Positions 37,932-45,585 of a stretch of DNA of 64,000 bases are shown in pieces. Source of the stretch: Massilia agrisoli (lineage in GTDB: Bacteria; Pseudomonadota; Gammaproteobacteria; Burkholderiales; Burkholderiaceae_D); contig NZ_JAJHPV010000020.1 in NCBI RefSeq assembly GCF_020831365.1, positions 186,001 to 250,000 of the forward strand. Direction: 5' to 3'. Every line of letters begins with the position of its first letter. Positions within the stretch are counted from its first letter, which is position 1. Made by a program: the position numbers and the translations under genes. Below the pieces are notes generated by a model, which worked only from the letters and a program-made list of their open reading frames with translations, searched no databases and was not told where the DNA came from.

Positions 37932-38105
37932 ATGAGCAAGCACAAACAGGACAAGAGCGAACAACTGCAACGCGAAGAGCAGCAGGTCCAGCAGGAAGCC
38001 AACGAAAACCGCCAGGCGGCGGAAACGGAAGAAGTAGCCGGCCGCCACAAGAACGACGGCCAGAAAAGCCACGAAGGCGCCGACAAGGGCCCGCGCGGCC
38101 AATAA
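37932..38105 (+). CDS. Small charged protein, 57 aa
   Basis: A short gene with a near-perfect ribosome site (AGGAGG at 37921-37926, five bases before the ATG). The product begins MSKHKQDKSEQLQREEQQ, continues with Gln/Glu/Lys/Asn-rich sequence and ends GADKGPRGQ. It is hydrophilic, without Cys, Trp or Phe, and probably disordered or a single helix. No family was recognised. The first GGGGTCAGACC palindrome begins six bases after its stop. Confidence 0.6.
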   Translation: MSKHKQDKSEQLQREEQQVQQEANENRQAAETEEVAGRHKNDGQKSHEGADKGPRGQ

Positions 38106-38110
38106 AACTT

Positions 38111-38166
38111 CGGGGTCAGACCACCGATTTTTTGGAATGTTTCCAAATAGCGATGGTCTGACCCCG
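38111..38166. repeat. Nested palindrome, copy 1
   Basis: A 56-base element: outer arm CGGGGTCAGACCACCG (38111-38126) against CGATGGTCTGACCCCG (38151-38166), one mismatch. The inner hairpin is TTTGGAA-TGT-TTCCAAA (38131-38147). It is the first of two near-identical copies separated by 34 bases. Confidence 0.85.
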
Positions 38167-38200
38167 ATTTTTGTTGGCGCTTATTTTTTTGTAAAAAATT

Positions 38201-38256
38201 CGGGGTCAGACCACCGTTTTTTTGGAATGTTTCCAAATAGCGGTGGTCTGACCCCG
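38201..38256. repeat. Nested palindrome, copy 2
   Basis: Same 56-base design as copy 1 but with perfect 16-base outer arms (CGGGGTCAGACCACCG at 38201-38216, CGGTGGTCTGACCCCG at 38241-38256) and the same inner hairpin (38221-38237). The compensating change A to G in the right arm restores pairing. A shorter GGGGTC(A/T)GACCCC core recurs at 57.2 and 62.8 kb. Confidence 0.85.
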
Positions 38257-38287
38257 ATTTTGTTTTGCGAGTTTTGCTGGGTGGCGC

Positions 38288-39001
38288 TTATTCTTTTGCG
38301 CCGGCTTCAGCGCCGCAGCATTTCTTGTATTTCTTGCCGCTGCCGCATGGGCAGTCGTCGTTGCGGCCGACTTTCGGTTCTTCACGCTTGACCGTTTGTA
38401 CCGCAGCCTTGCGCAGCGGTACCCAGAACTTGTGGATCGCCGGCAGGTTCGCTTCGATCTGCTGGGCCAGCTTGTGGGCCTTGGCTGGGTCGTCGACTTC
38501 CTTCAGCTCGGATTCTTCGATTTCGTCCGCGCCCAGCAGGTAGATCGGGCGCATCAGCGGCGCGAGGTCGGATTCCCAGATCGGCTGCCATGATCCCGGG
38601 CGCAGTTCCATGCCTTCCCAGAAGCCCCAGCACCAGGCTTCGGCGTCGAGCACGGCGTCGCCGTTGTGCTCGTACTCGCAGAACAGCGGCTCGAATTCCT
38701 TCGGCGCGACTTCGAAGGTGACCAGCACTTCGTTCATGAAGCGCATGATCAGGTTGACGATCTTTTCTTCTTCCTTGGCGTTCTTCCACTTCGGCGTGGC
38801 GCTGGCGTCTTCGCCCCAGACCTTGACCAGCCACTCGGCCGGCATGATGGTCTCCGGACCGATCGCAATCGCAGTCAGGTAGCCGTGCAGCGTGTCCATC
38901 GTCATGGCGTCGTCGGAGCTGCGGTCGGACAGGAGGAACTGGTCGAGTTCGTCGAATTCTTTTTCGGTGAGGGGCTGGTCGAGTTGCATGGTGTGCTTCA
39001 T
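38288..39001 (-). CDS. YecA/UPF0149 family protein with SEC-C zinc motif
   Basis: A 237-residue protein. The UPF0149 domain (about 10-180; [32 protein letters not shown]) is followed by a C-terminal SEC-C motif, [13 protein letters not shown] (about 219-231), the zinc site found at the end of SecA. Such proteins may bind SecA-like partners or ribosomes; no activity is established. An alternative start is the ATG four codons in. Confidence 0.85.
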   Translation of the reverse strand: MKHTMQLDQPLTEKEFDELDQFLLSDRSSDDAMTMDTLHGYLTAIAIGPETIMPAEWLVKVWGEDASATPKWKNAKEEEKIVNLIMRFMNEVLVTFEVAPKEFEPLFCEYEHNGDAVLDAEAWCWGFWEGMELRPGSWQPIWESDLAPLMRPIYLLGADEIEESELKEVDDPAKAHKLAQQIEANLPAIHKFWVPLRKAAVQTVKREEPKVGRNDDCPCGSGKKYKKCCGAEAGAKE

Positions 39002-39091
39002 GGTGAGGTTGAAGGCGCTAGTTTAACCGCTTGGGGCCCGGCGGCGTGCGAAACTTGTACGCGCCCCTGCCCGCCACCTTACAATTGAGGC

Positions 39092-40084
39092 ATGACGAAC
39101 CAGCCACCACTTCATCCTTTCGCCGCCCTCGGCCCCGACCGCGTCCTCGATGCACTCGACAGCGTCGGCCTGCGCGGCGATGGCCGCCTTATCGCGCTGA
39201 ACAGTTATGAGAACCGCGTGTACCAGGTCGGCATGGAGGAGGGGCCGCCGGTGGTGGTCAAGTTCTACCGCCCGCAGCGCTGGAGCGACGCCGCCATCCT
39301 CGAGGAGCATGCCTTTGTCGCGGAGCTGGCCGAACGCGAGATTCCGGCGGTGCCGGCGATGGTCATCAATGGCCGCAGCCTGCACGAGTTCGAGGGCTTT
39401 CGCCTGGCCGTATTCGAACGCAGGGGAGGGCGCGCACCCGAACTTGGCGACCCCGCCACGCTGGAGTGGATCGGCCGCTTCATCGGCCGCATCCACGCGG
39501 TGGGCGCGCTCAAGCCGTTCACCGAACGTCCCGCGCTGACCATCGACACCTTCGGCTACGAGCCGCGCAGCTTCCTGCTTGAAAACGGCTGGATCCCGCC
39601 CGAGCTGCTGGCCGCCTACACCAGCGTGGTCGACCAGGCCCTGGCAGGCGTGGCCCATTGCTATGACCGCGCCGGCCAGGCGCCGGTGCTGCGCCTGCAC
39701 GGCGACTGCCACGCCGGTAACGTGCTGTGGACCGACGCCGGCCCCCATTTCGTCGATTTCGACGACAGCCGCATGGGACCCGCGGTGCAGGACTTGTGGA
39801 TGCTGCTGTCGGGCGAGCGCGGCGACATGGTGCGCCAGCTTAGCGACGTGCTGGCCGGGTACGAGGACTTCTGCGAGTTCGATCCGCGCCAGCTTTACCT
39901 GGTCGAAGCGCTGCGCACCTTGCGCCTGCTGCACTACTCGGCGTGGATCGCGCGCCGCTGGGACGACCCGGCCTTCCCGGCCGCTTTCCCGTGGTTTAAC
40001 ACGCAGCGCTATTGGCAGGACCGCATCCTCGAACTGCGCGAGCAGGTGGCGCTGATGGATGAGCCGCCCCTGTGGCCCGTGTAA
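39092..40084 (+). CDS. srkA: Stress response kinase A (YihE/RdoA family)
   Basis: A eukaryotic-like small-molecule/protein kinase of the APH fold. Motifs: ALNSYENRVYQVGME (nucleotide loop), VVVKFYRPQRW (Lys), the catalytic loop LRLHGDCHAGNVLW and the metal-binding VDFDDSRMGPAVQDL. In E. coli SrkA (YihE) counters envelope and oxidative stress, partly by opposing MazEF-type death. 330 residues, normal length. The coiled-coil gene follows 136 bases later. Confidence 0.92.
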   Translation: MTNQPPLHPFAALGPDRVLDALDSVGLRGDGRLIALNSYENRVYQVGMEEGPPVVVKFYRPQRWSDAAILEEHAFVAELAEREIPAVPAMVINGRSLHEFEGFRLAVFERRGGRAPELGDPATLEWIGRFIGRIHAVGALKPFTERPALTIDTFGYEPRSFLLENGWIPPELLAAYTSVVDQALAGVAHCYDRAGQAPVLRLHGDCHAGNVLWTDAGPHFVDFDDSRMGPAVQDLWMLLSGERGDMVRQLSDVLAGYEDFCEFDPRQLYLVEALRTLRLLHYSAWIARRWDDPAFPAAFPWFNTQRYWQDRILELREQVALMDEPPLWPV

Positions 40085-40220
40085 TTTCGCTAACACCCCA
40101 GCTGTAAAGCGCCAATATGCGCCTCTTTTCCCTGCCTTCTCGGTCCTCGGCCGCAGCCCGTCCTGGCCGATAATCATCGCAAGGCCGCCTTTTCGGGTGG
40201 CAGTACCGAGCGAGAAGACC

Positions 40221-42491
40221 ATGGATACCGCACCAGCACTGATTGACGACGCCAGCCTGACGATTGACCTGCCACAGGCCCAGGCCGTGCCGCAGGAGGA
40301 GTCGCCGACCCGCGCCAAATCGGAAATGCGCGCCATCCATGAAGCCATTGCCCGGGTCGAAGCCGAGGCGAAGGCCTCATGCGCCGCCGAGAGCCGCGCC
40401 CATGCCGAATCGCGCGCCCGCGCCCTGGCCGAAGAGCGCGCCGCGATGGACGCCGCCGCTGCCGCCGCCGCGCTGCAGAACGCCCAGGCCTCCGAACAAG
40501 CGATCGAAGCCCACCGCGACCGCCTTGAGACGCTGCGCGCCGCCGCCCAGGCCAGCACCGAGCGCCTTGAAGCCGTGCGCCAGGAAACCGCGGAGCTGCG
40601 CGCCCGCGTCGAAGCCGACACCCAGATCAAACTGGCCGCCGAAGCGCGCGCCAAAGCCGAAGACGAAGCGCGCCGCCGCGCCGCCGAACAGGTGGAGGCC
40701 GAAGCCCGGCTGGCCCAGCAAGCCGCCAAGGCCGCCGACCAGCTGATGGCCGAAACCGAACAAGCCCGCCTGCAGGCAGTCGAGCGCGTGGCAGCCGTGC
40801 ACGCGGCGCGTGAAGAAGTGGCGTACATCGCCAGCGCCGACGCCCGCCTGGCGACGCTGGCGCGTGAACGCGAGCGCCACGCCAAGGGCGCGCGCCAGAC
40901 CGCCGAGATGCTGGCCGAGGCCGAAGCCGAAGCGCTTGAGCTGACCGTACAGCGCGAGAAGGCCGACCAGGTGGCACTGGCTTCGGCGTTCGCGCGCGCC
41001 GTCGCTGAAGCGCGCGCCCTTGAGGAAGCCCGCGCGCTGGCCCACCTGGAGCAGGAGCGCGAAGCGATCGCCCTGGCGCAGGCCGAGTCCGAGCGCGTGG
41101 CCGCCGAGTCGATCCACCTGCGCCTGCAAACCGAAAAAGAACTGCGCGACGCCGCGATCCATCGCGAGCGCGTGGAGCAGATGGCAGCCGCCGGCGCCCA
41201 GGCGCGCCGCGAAGCCGAGGCGCGCATCCTGACGGCCACCGAGCAGCGCATCGCGGTCGACCGCCAGCTGCGCGAAGTGGCGCTGGCGCGCACCCGCGCC
41301 GAGGAAGAAGCAGCCGAGAAGGTCAGCGCGCGTGTCGAGGCCGAAGCCGAGGCGCTGGAGCACAGCCAGCTGCGTAGCGCGGCGGAAGAACTTGCGGCCG
41401 CCGCGGCGCTGCAGGAAGTCCAGGAACAGCAGCGTGCGCGCGCACTGGCAGAAGAACGCGCCGCGCTGGCGCAGGCCGCCAGCGATCTGGCGGCAGCCGA
41501 AAACGCAGCCGAACAGGCGGCTGTCGCATCGATCACGGAACAGGTCGAGCTGCAGCGCCAGGCTGCTGCCGCCGCCGCGCGCAAGGCCGAACAGGCAGCG
41601 CTGCTGGCGCAAGCGGAGCGCGAACGCGCGCTGGCCGAAGAAGCCGCGCTGCTGCGCCTGCAGGAAAAGCTGGAAGCGGAGAAGGAGGCGGCCAGCGCGG
41701 CCCAGGCGCGCGCCGACGCGGAACTGGTGCTGGCCGACCAGCTGCGCCAACAGGCCGACGCCGAGCGCCGCATCGAGCAGGCGCAGTTGGCCGAGATCGA
41801 AACCACCCGCGCGCTGGTCGAGCAGGTGGAAGCCGAAGCCGCGCAAAAGTGCGCAGCGGCCGAAGCCGCCGCGGCTCAACTGGAAGCGGCCGCTGAGCTG
41901 GCGCGCATCCAGCAGGAACGCGCCCAGGCCGAACTGGCAAAGCTGGCGCTCACCGAAGAACTGCTGGCAGCCGAGCGCGCAGCCGCTTGCGCCGAACGCG
42001 AAGCGGCGTCGATGCTGGAGCAGCAGCTGGTGGCGCAGCGCCACAAGGCGGCAGCGGAGGAACGCGCCAGCCAGGCGGCGGCTACCCGTCTCGAATCGGA
42101 ACAGGCAGCTTGCCTGGCCGCCCAGGCCCGTGCCGACGCCGAGCAGGAAAAAGCGGACATCGCGCGCCAGCTCGAAGTGGCTGCGGAAATCGCGGCGCAA
42201 GCGGCGCTCGACAAGCGCAATGCGCAGCGCCAGCTGCTCGACAGCGCGCAGGCCCACGCCGACATGCAGCGCAAGGCCGCAATCACCACCCGCTCGATGG
42301 CGGAAGCGAAGCAGAAACTGGCCGAGCTGGAAGCGCGCAGGCTGGAATCGGACACCAAGGCACTGGCTGCAACGCTGGAAGCCATCGCCGTGGAGCAGGC
42401 GGAAGTGGCCGCTGGCGCAGCCCAGCGCACGGCGTCGGCGAGCATTACGCGCGAAGTGATCGGGCGCCTGACGCAGCCGGCAAAGCTGTAA
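40221..42491 (+). CDS. Giant Ala/Glu-rich coiled-coil protein, 756 aa
   Basis: From about residue 35 to 735 the sequence is an almost unbroken run of Ala, Glu, Gln, Arg and Leu with hardly any Gly or Pro (for example RARALAEERAALAQAASDL). This predicts one long coiled coil on the order of 100 nm. The ends (first about 30 and last about 15 residues) are non-helical. There are no membrane segments, signal peptide or catalytic motif. Four scattered cysteines are present. The ATG at 40221 follows GAGAAG. Long frames on the opposite strand are composition shadows. The function is unknown; a cytoskeletal or scaffold role is a guess from shape. Confidence 0.75.
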   Translation: MDTAPALIDDASLTIDLPQAQAVPQEESPTRAKSEMRAIHEAIARVEAEAKASCAAESRAHAESRARALAEERAAMDAAAAAAALQNAQASEQAIEAHRDRLETLRAAAQASTERLEAVRQETAELRARVEADTQIKLAAEARAKAEDEARRRAAEQVEAEARLAQQAAKAADQLMAETEQARLQAVERVAAVHAAREEVAYIASADARLATLARERERHAKGARQTAEMLAEAEAEALELTVQREKADQVALASAFARAVAEARALEEARALAHLEQEREAIALAQAESERVAAESIHLRLQTEKELRDAAIHRERVEQMAAAGAQARREAEARILTATEQRIAVDRQLREVALARTRAEEEAAEKVSARVEAEAEALEHSQLRSAAEELAAAAALQEVQEQQRARALAEERAALAQAASDLAAAENAAEQAAVASITEQVELQRQAAAAAARKAEQAALLAQAERERALAEEAALLRLQEKLEAEKEAASAAQARADAELVLADQLRQQADAERRIEQAQLAEIETTRALVEQVEAEAAQKCAAAEAAAAQLEAAAELARIQQERAQAELAKLALTEELLAAERAAACAEREAASMLEQQLVAQRHKAAAEERASQAAATRLESEQAACLAAQARADAEQEKADIARQLEVAAEIAAQAALDKRNAQRQLLDSAQAHADMQRKAAITTRSMAEAKQKLAELEARRLESDTKALAATLEAIAVEQAEVAAGAAQRTASASITREVIGRLTQPAKL

Positions 42492-42567
42492 GCGCGGCGC
42501 TAGACAGACGTATAGGCCGGCCGGTTCGGGTATGATCAAAGCCTGTCACTTATTCTTACTTCGTTTA

Positions 42568-43287
42568 ATGCTCAGGACTTCTTCCTTCCTGTTCGTGCTT
42601 GCGCTCGGCGCGCTGCCCGCCCGGGCCGCCGACATGACCTTCCTGGTCGATACCGGCACCGAAATGCCGATGGCGCGGTTTACGGGCTGGGAGCTATCCG
42701 GAGGCATTCATTACGATGTCGGCCACGCGCTGGCCAAGGCCATGGGGCGCAACGCAAACTTCATGATCCGTCCGCGCCAACGCATCGTGAGCGCGCTCGA
42801 AAAGGGGAGCGCCGATGTTATTTGCGGCTACACGCCGCAGTGGCTTAGCGGGCGTTTCGACTGGAGCCAGCCATTTCTCCCGACCGTGGAAGTGCTGCTG
42901 ACCAGCGCCGCGGTCGAGCGTCCGCGCAAGCTGTCGGACGTGTCGGGCCAGGTGATCGGCACGGTGCTGGGCTATAAGCATCCGGAGCTGGAACGGGTCC
43001 TGGGCGACGGCTTCCTGCGCGACGACGGGCCAACGGCCGAGGCGAGTTTGCGCAAGCTGGCGGTGGGGCGGATGCGCCATGCCGTGACCATCGAATACAT
43101 CTACCACTACCGCATGAAGCAGCGCGACCTGCCGCTGGCCGTGCATGAGCCGCTGGTGGTCAAGCGTTATGTCACCCAGTGCGCCGTGTCGCCCAAGGGC
43201 AGCGTCACGGTTGGCGAGGTGAATGCGGGAATCGCGCAGATGGTGAGCAATGGCGCCGTGACGGCGATTGTCGCGAAATACCGCTAG
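42568..43287 (+). CDS. Periplasmic substrate-binding protein, SBP_bac_3-like
   Basis: A 239-residue protein with a signal peptide (MLRTSSFLFVLALGALPARA). The domain resembles amino-acid ABC-transporter binding proteins (GGIHYDVGHALAKAMGRN, GSADVICGYTPQWLSGRFDWS, GQVIGTVLGY). No permease or ATPase is nearby. Orphan proteins of this kind are frequent in this family and may serve sensing. The ATG at 42568 is preferred over 42532 because the intervening 12 codons include three rare TTA codons and a TATGAT overlaps the earlier ATG. Confidence 0.75.
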   Translation: MLRTSSFLFVLALGALPARAADMTFLVDTGTEMPMARFTGWELSGGIHYDVGHALAKAMGRNANFMIRPRQRIVSALEKGSADVICGYTPQWLSGRFDWSQPFLPTVEVLLTSAAVERPRKLSDVSGQVIGTVLGYKHPELERVLGDGFLRDDGPTAEASLRKLAVGRMRHAVTIEYIYHYRMKQRDLPLAVHEPLVVKRYVTQCAVSPKGSVTVGEVNAGIAQMVSNGAVTAIVAKYR

Positions 43288-43335
43288 GGCAGCTGGCTGG
43301 ACCGATCGCCGTTGAGCTTCATCGCCAGCATCGCA

Positions 43336-43707
43336 TCACTGGGTAACCTGCACCCTCTCTACAAAATACTCCGTCTCGCCGAAGCACGAACTCGGCACAC
43401 CCCGGTGCTGCGAATAGCTCAGCAAGACGCGCTTGCCGGTGGCTGCGGCCAGCTGGCGCGCCACTTCGTCGTCACGCACGGAAAACGCGAAGCGTTCAGG
43501 GATTGCGCCAGGCATGCTCGAGAGCAGGATCTCGCCTTCCCAGGTCTTGCACAGCCATCCCTTGCGCGAGAATTTCTGCAGGTATCCGGCCCGTTCGCCG
43601 TCGGAATACGACCAGCTCAGGGTGATCCAGGTGTACAGCGAAAATGCCGCGGCGGCGGCGGCGAGCAGGGCCAGCAGGATGAGGCTCAGGCGTTTTTGTG
43701 TCGGCAT
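43336..43707 (-). CDS. Conserved hypothetical single-pass membrane protein
   Basis: A 123-residue protein: one N-terminal membrane helix (LSLILLALLAAAAAAFSLYTWI, about 7-28), then a small periplasmic domain with SYSDGERAGYLQKFSRKG and WLCKTWEGEILLSS and two cysteines (C52 and C108). The N-terminal signature is familiar from proteobacterial hypothetical proteins of similar size, but no function is known. It lies 73 bases downstream of the DUF475 gene on the same strand, so co-transcription is possible. Confidence 0.7.
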   Translation of the reverse strand: MPTQKRLSLILLALLAAAAAAFSLYTWITLSWSYSDGERAGYLQKFSRKGWLCKTWEGEILLSSMPGAIPERFAFSVRDDEVARQLAAATGKRVLLSYSQHRGVPSSCFGETEYFVERVQVTQ

Positions 43708-43780
43708 AAGTGGTGGTTGTTGTTATTGACGGCCAGTGAAGGCTTGTCCATTGTGCCATGCCTCAGGCAGGGGCGACAGG

Positions 43781-44821
43781 TCAGGATGCCCGTTCACCCG
43801 CATGGCGGCGCCGGTGCCGCAGCGACGACCAGATCGACACGACGATAAACGCCACCCCCGACAGGCCGGTGAACCATTCGGGAATGTGATATTCCACGCT
43901 GGCGAACATGATGAGAGCGAGGATGCCGATCGCGTAGTGTGCGCCGTGCTCGAGGTAGACAAACTGCTGCAAAGTGCCCTTGTCGACCAGGTACACCGTC
44001 ATCGAGCGCACGAACATGGCGCCGATGGCCAGCCCAAGCATGATGATGACGACGTCGTTGGTGATGGCGAACGCGCCGATCACGCCGTCAAAGCTGAAGG
44101 ACGCGTCAAGCACCTCAAGGTACATGAAGCCGCCAAAACTGCCGCGCGAGATTATTTTGCCGATCGAGGGGTCTCGTTCCTCCTCTTCAAGCAAGCCGCT
44201 GATCCATTTGACCCCGACATAGATCGCAACGCCGAGCACGCCGGAGGCGAGTACGCTGAGTTTGCGCCCCTGCGGCACCAGCGCCATGGTGCCGAACGCC
44301 GCGAGCAGGGTAAGCAGGACCGCCAGCCCTTCCGTGCCGTGCTTGCCGACCTTTTTTTCGATCCAGCCCAGCCAGTGAAGTTGCTTGTCGTCGTCAAACA
44401 AGAAGTTGAGGAAGACCAGCAGCAGGAAAGCGCCGCCGAACGACGCAACTTCGGCATGGTGGTCGGTCAGGTGGCGCGAGTATTCGTCCGGGGTCCGGAT
44501 GGCCATGGTCCAGACATCGCCCAGACCGAGCCCGGTGGCGATGGACACGATCAACAGGGGAAACACCAGCCGCATCCCAAATACCGCCACCAGGATGCCG
44601 ACCGTGAGGAACAGTTTGCGCCAGAAATCATTCCAATGGCGCAACACCGACGCGTTGACCACGGCATTGTCGAATGACAGCGAGACTTCGAGCACGCCGA
44701 GTACGGCCGAGATCCACAGCGCGGCCAGCATTCCCGGGACGCCACCGCGCGTGTAGCCCCACCAGCCGGCCACGGCCATCAGCACCACAGTGACCGCAAT
44801 GGAAAAGCGGAAGTGCTTCAT
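43781..44821 (-). CDS. DUF475 integral membrane protein (TerC-like)
   Basis: A 346-residue polytopic protein of DUF475, a relative of TerC/LysE-superfamily transporters. The paired acidic motifs typical of TerC are present: LEVSLSFDNAVVNASVL near residue 45 and LEVLDASFSFDGVIGAFAIT near residue 235, each within a membrane helix. About nine helices are visible. The family is linked to tellurite resistance and metal (Mn2+) export by association only. The ATG follows GGGGT. Confidence 0.85.
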   Translation of the reverse strand: MKHFRFSIAVTVVLMAVAGWWGYTRGGVPGMLAALWISAVLGVLEVSLSFDNAVVNASVLRHWNDFWRKLFLTVGILVAVFGMRLVFPLLIVSIATGLGLGDVWTMAIRTPDEYSRHLTDHHAEVASFGGAFLLLVFLNFLFDDDKQLHWLGWIEKKVGKHGTEGLAVLLTLLAAFGTMALVPQGRKLSVLASGVLGVAIYVGVKWISGLLEEEERDPSIGKIISRGSFGGFMYLEVLDASFSFDGVIGAFAITNDVVIIMLGLAIGAMFVRSMTVYLVDKGTLQQFVYLEHGAHYAIGILALIMFASVEYHIPEWFTGLSGVAFIVVSIWSSLRHRRRHAGERAS

Positions 44822-44964
44822 TCATACCCCTTGGGCTGGTCATGTAAAAAATACCACAGATGCACAGTTTAACCGCTGCCGCGTGGCGGATGGCACAGGG
44901 AAGATGGCCGTTTCCCGGCTTGTTCTGCGATAATTCTGGATAGCATTTTTTTATGGAAGCTTTG

Positions 44965-45384
44965 ATGGAATTTATTTACTTAATTACCCCGATCCTGACC
45001 TGGCTGGCGGTAGGTCCGATCAAATTCCTGATTAATAGCGCGCGCCACAGGCGCTGGGCGTTTGACCTGGTGGGTAATGGCGGTTTTCCGAGCAATCACA
45101 GCGCCGTTGTCACCAGCATGGCGACCCTGATTGCATTACGCGAAGGAATGGCGCATCCTGCGTTTGGCGTTGCCGTCACCCTGGCCTTCATCGTCATGAT
45201 CGATGCCAACAGCCTGCGCCAGCACGTTGGCCGCCACGCCTCTGCCATCAACCTGCTGCGCACTGGCGCTGACGCAAAAATCCTGCGCGAACGGATGGGT
45301 CATACGCTGGTCGAAATTGCCGGGGGAATTGCGACCGGCATCGCCATTGCATTTGCAATCCATTCCCAGTTTTCGGCGCTGTAA
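44965..45384 (+). CDS. Divergent PAP2-family membrane protein (DUF212/YuiD-like)
   Basis: A 139-residue membrane protein of the acid-phosphatase/vanadium-haloperoxidase-related DUF212 group. Motifs: GGFPSNHSAVVTSMATLIAL (Ser-Asn-His), MIDANSLRQHVGRHAS and ERMGHTLVEIAGGIATG. Three or four membrane helices. Start at 44965, because GGAAG lies five bases ahead; the ATG at 44953 has none. The substrate is unknown. Confidence 0.85.
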   Translation: MEFIYLITPILTWLAVGPIKFLINSARHRRWAFDLVGNGGFPSNHSAVVTSMATLIALREGMAHPAFGVAVTLAFIVMIDANSLRQHVGRHASAINLLRTGADAKILRERMGHTLVEIAGGIATGIAIAFAIHSQFSAL

Positions 45385-45408
45385 TTACAGACAGGGGCAC
45401 TAATTTCC

Positions 45409-45458
45409 GCATTTCAAGTGCCCTTAAATGCATTTCAGTCGTCCAAAACCGCACTTCA
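45409..45458. promoter_or_regulatory. Three direct repeats GCAYTTCA at 21-bp spacing
   Basis: GCATTTCA (45409-45416), GCATTTCA (45430-45437) and GCACTTCA (45451-45458). The period is exactly 21 bases, two helical turns, so all face the same side of DNA. A GCA at 45472 keeps the phase. The block ends 33 bases before the -35 of the RND promoter, a usual activator position. Confidence 0.55.
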
Positions 45459-45485
45459 TGCATCGAAAACTGCAGTATGAAAGAT

Positions 45486-45520
45486 CGTCAATTGACGGCG
45501 CATAGGCCCTCTAGGATACT
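45486..45520 (+). promoter_or_regulatory. RND operon promoter with palindromic operator
   Basis: The palindrome CGTCAATTGACG (45486-45497) contains the -35 TTGACG (45492-45497). After 17 bases comes the -10 GATACT (45515-45520). A repressor at the palindrome would cover the -35. The rest of the 200-base gap (45385-45585) holds only the direct repeats. Confidence 0.5.
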
Positions 45521-45585
45521 TCGGCGTTAGCGGTTTTCATTCAAGTTTCGCAATATCAGTCATCATAATTCCCGGAGATATCACA

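Noticed and set aside
39023-42539. Very long open frames on the minus strand opposite the srkA and coiled-coil genes (up to 927 codons)
   Set aside because: They mirror the Ala/Glu/Arg-rich plus-strand coding frame, giving Ser/Ala/Arg or Leu/Gly/Arg-rich nonsense without motifs. Codon use and ribosome sites support the plus-strand genes.
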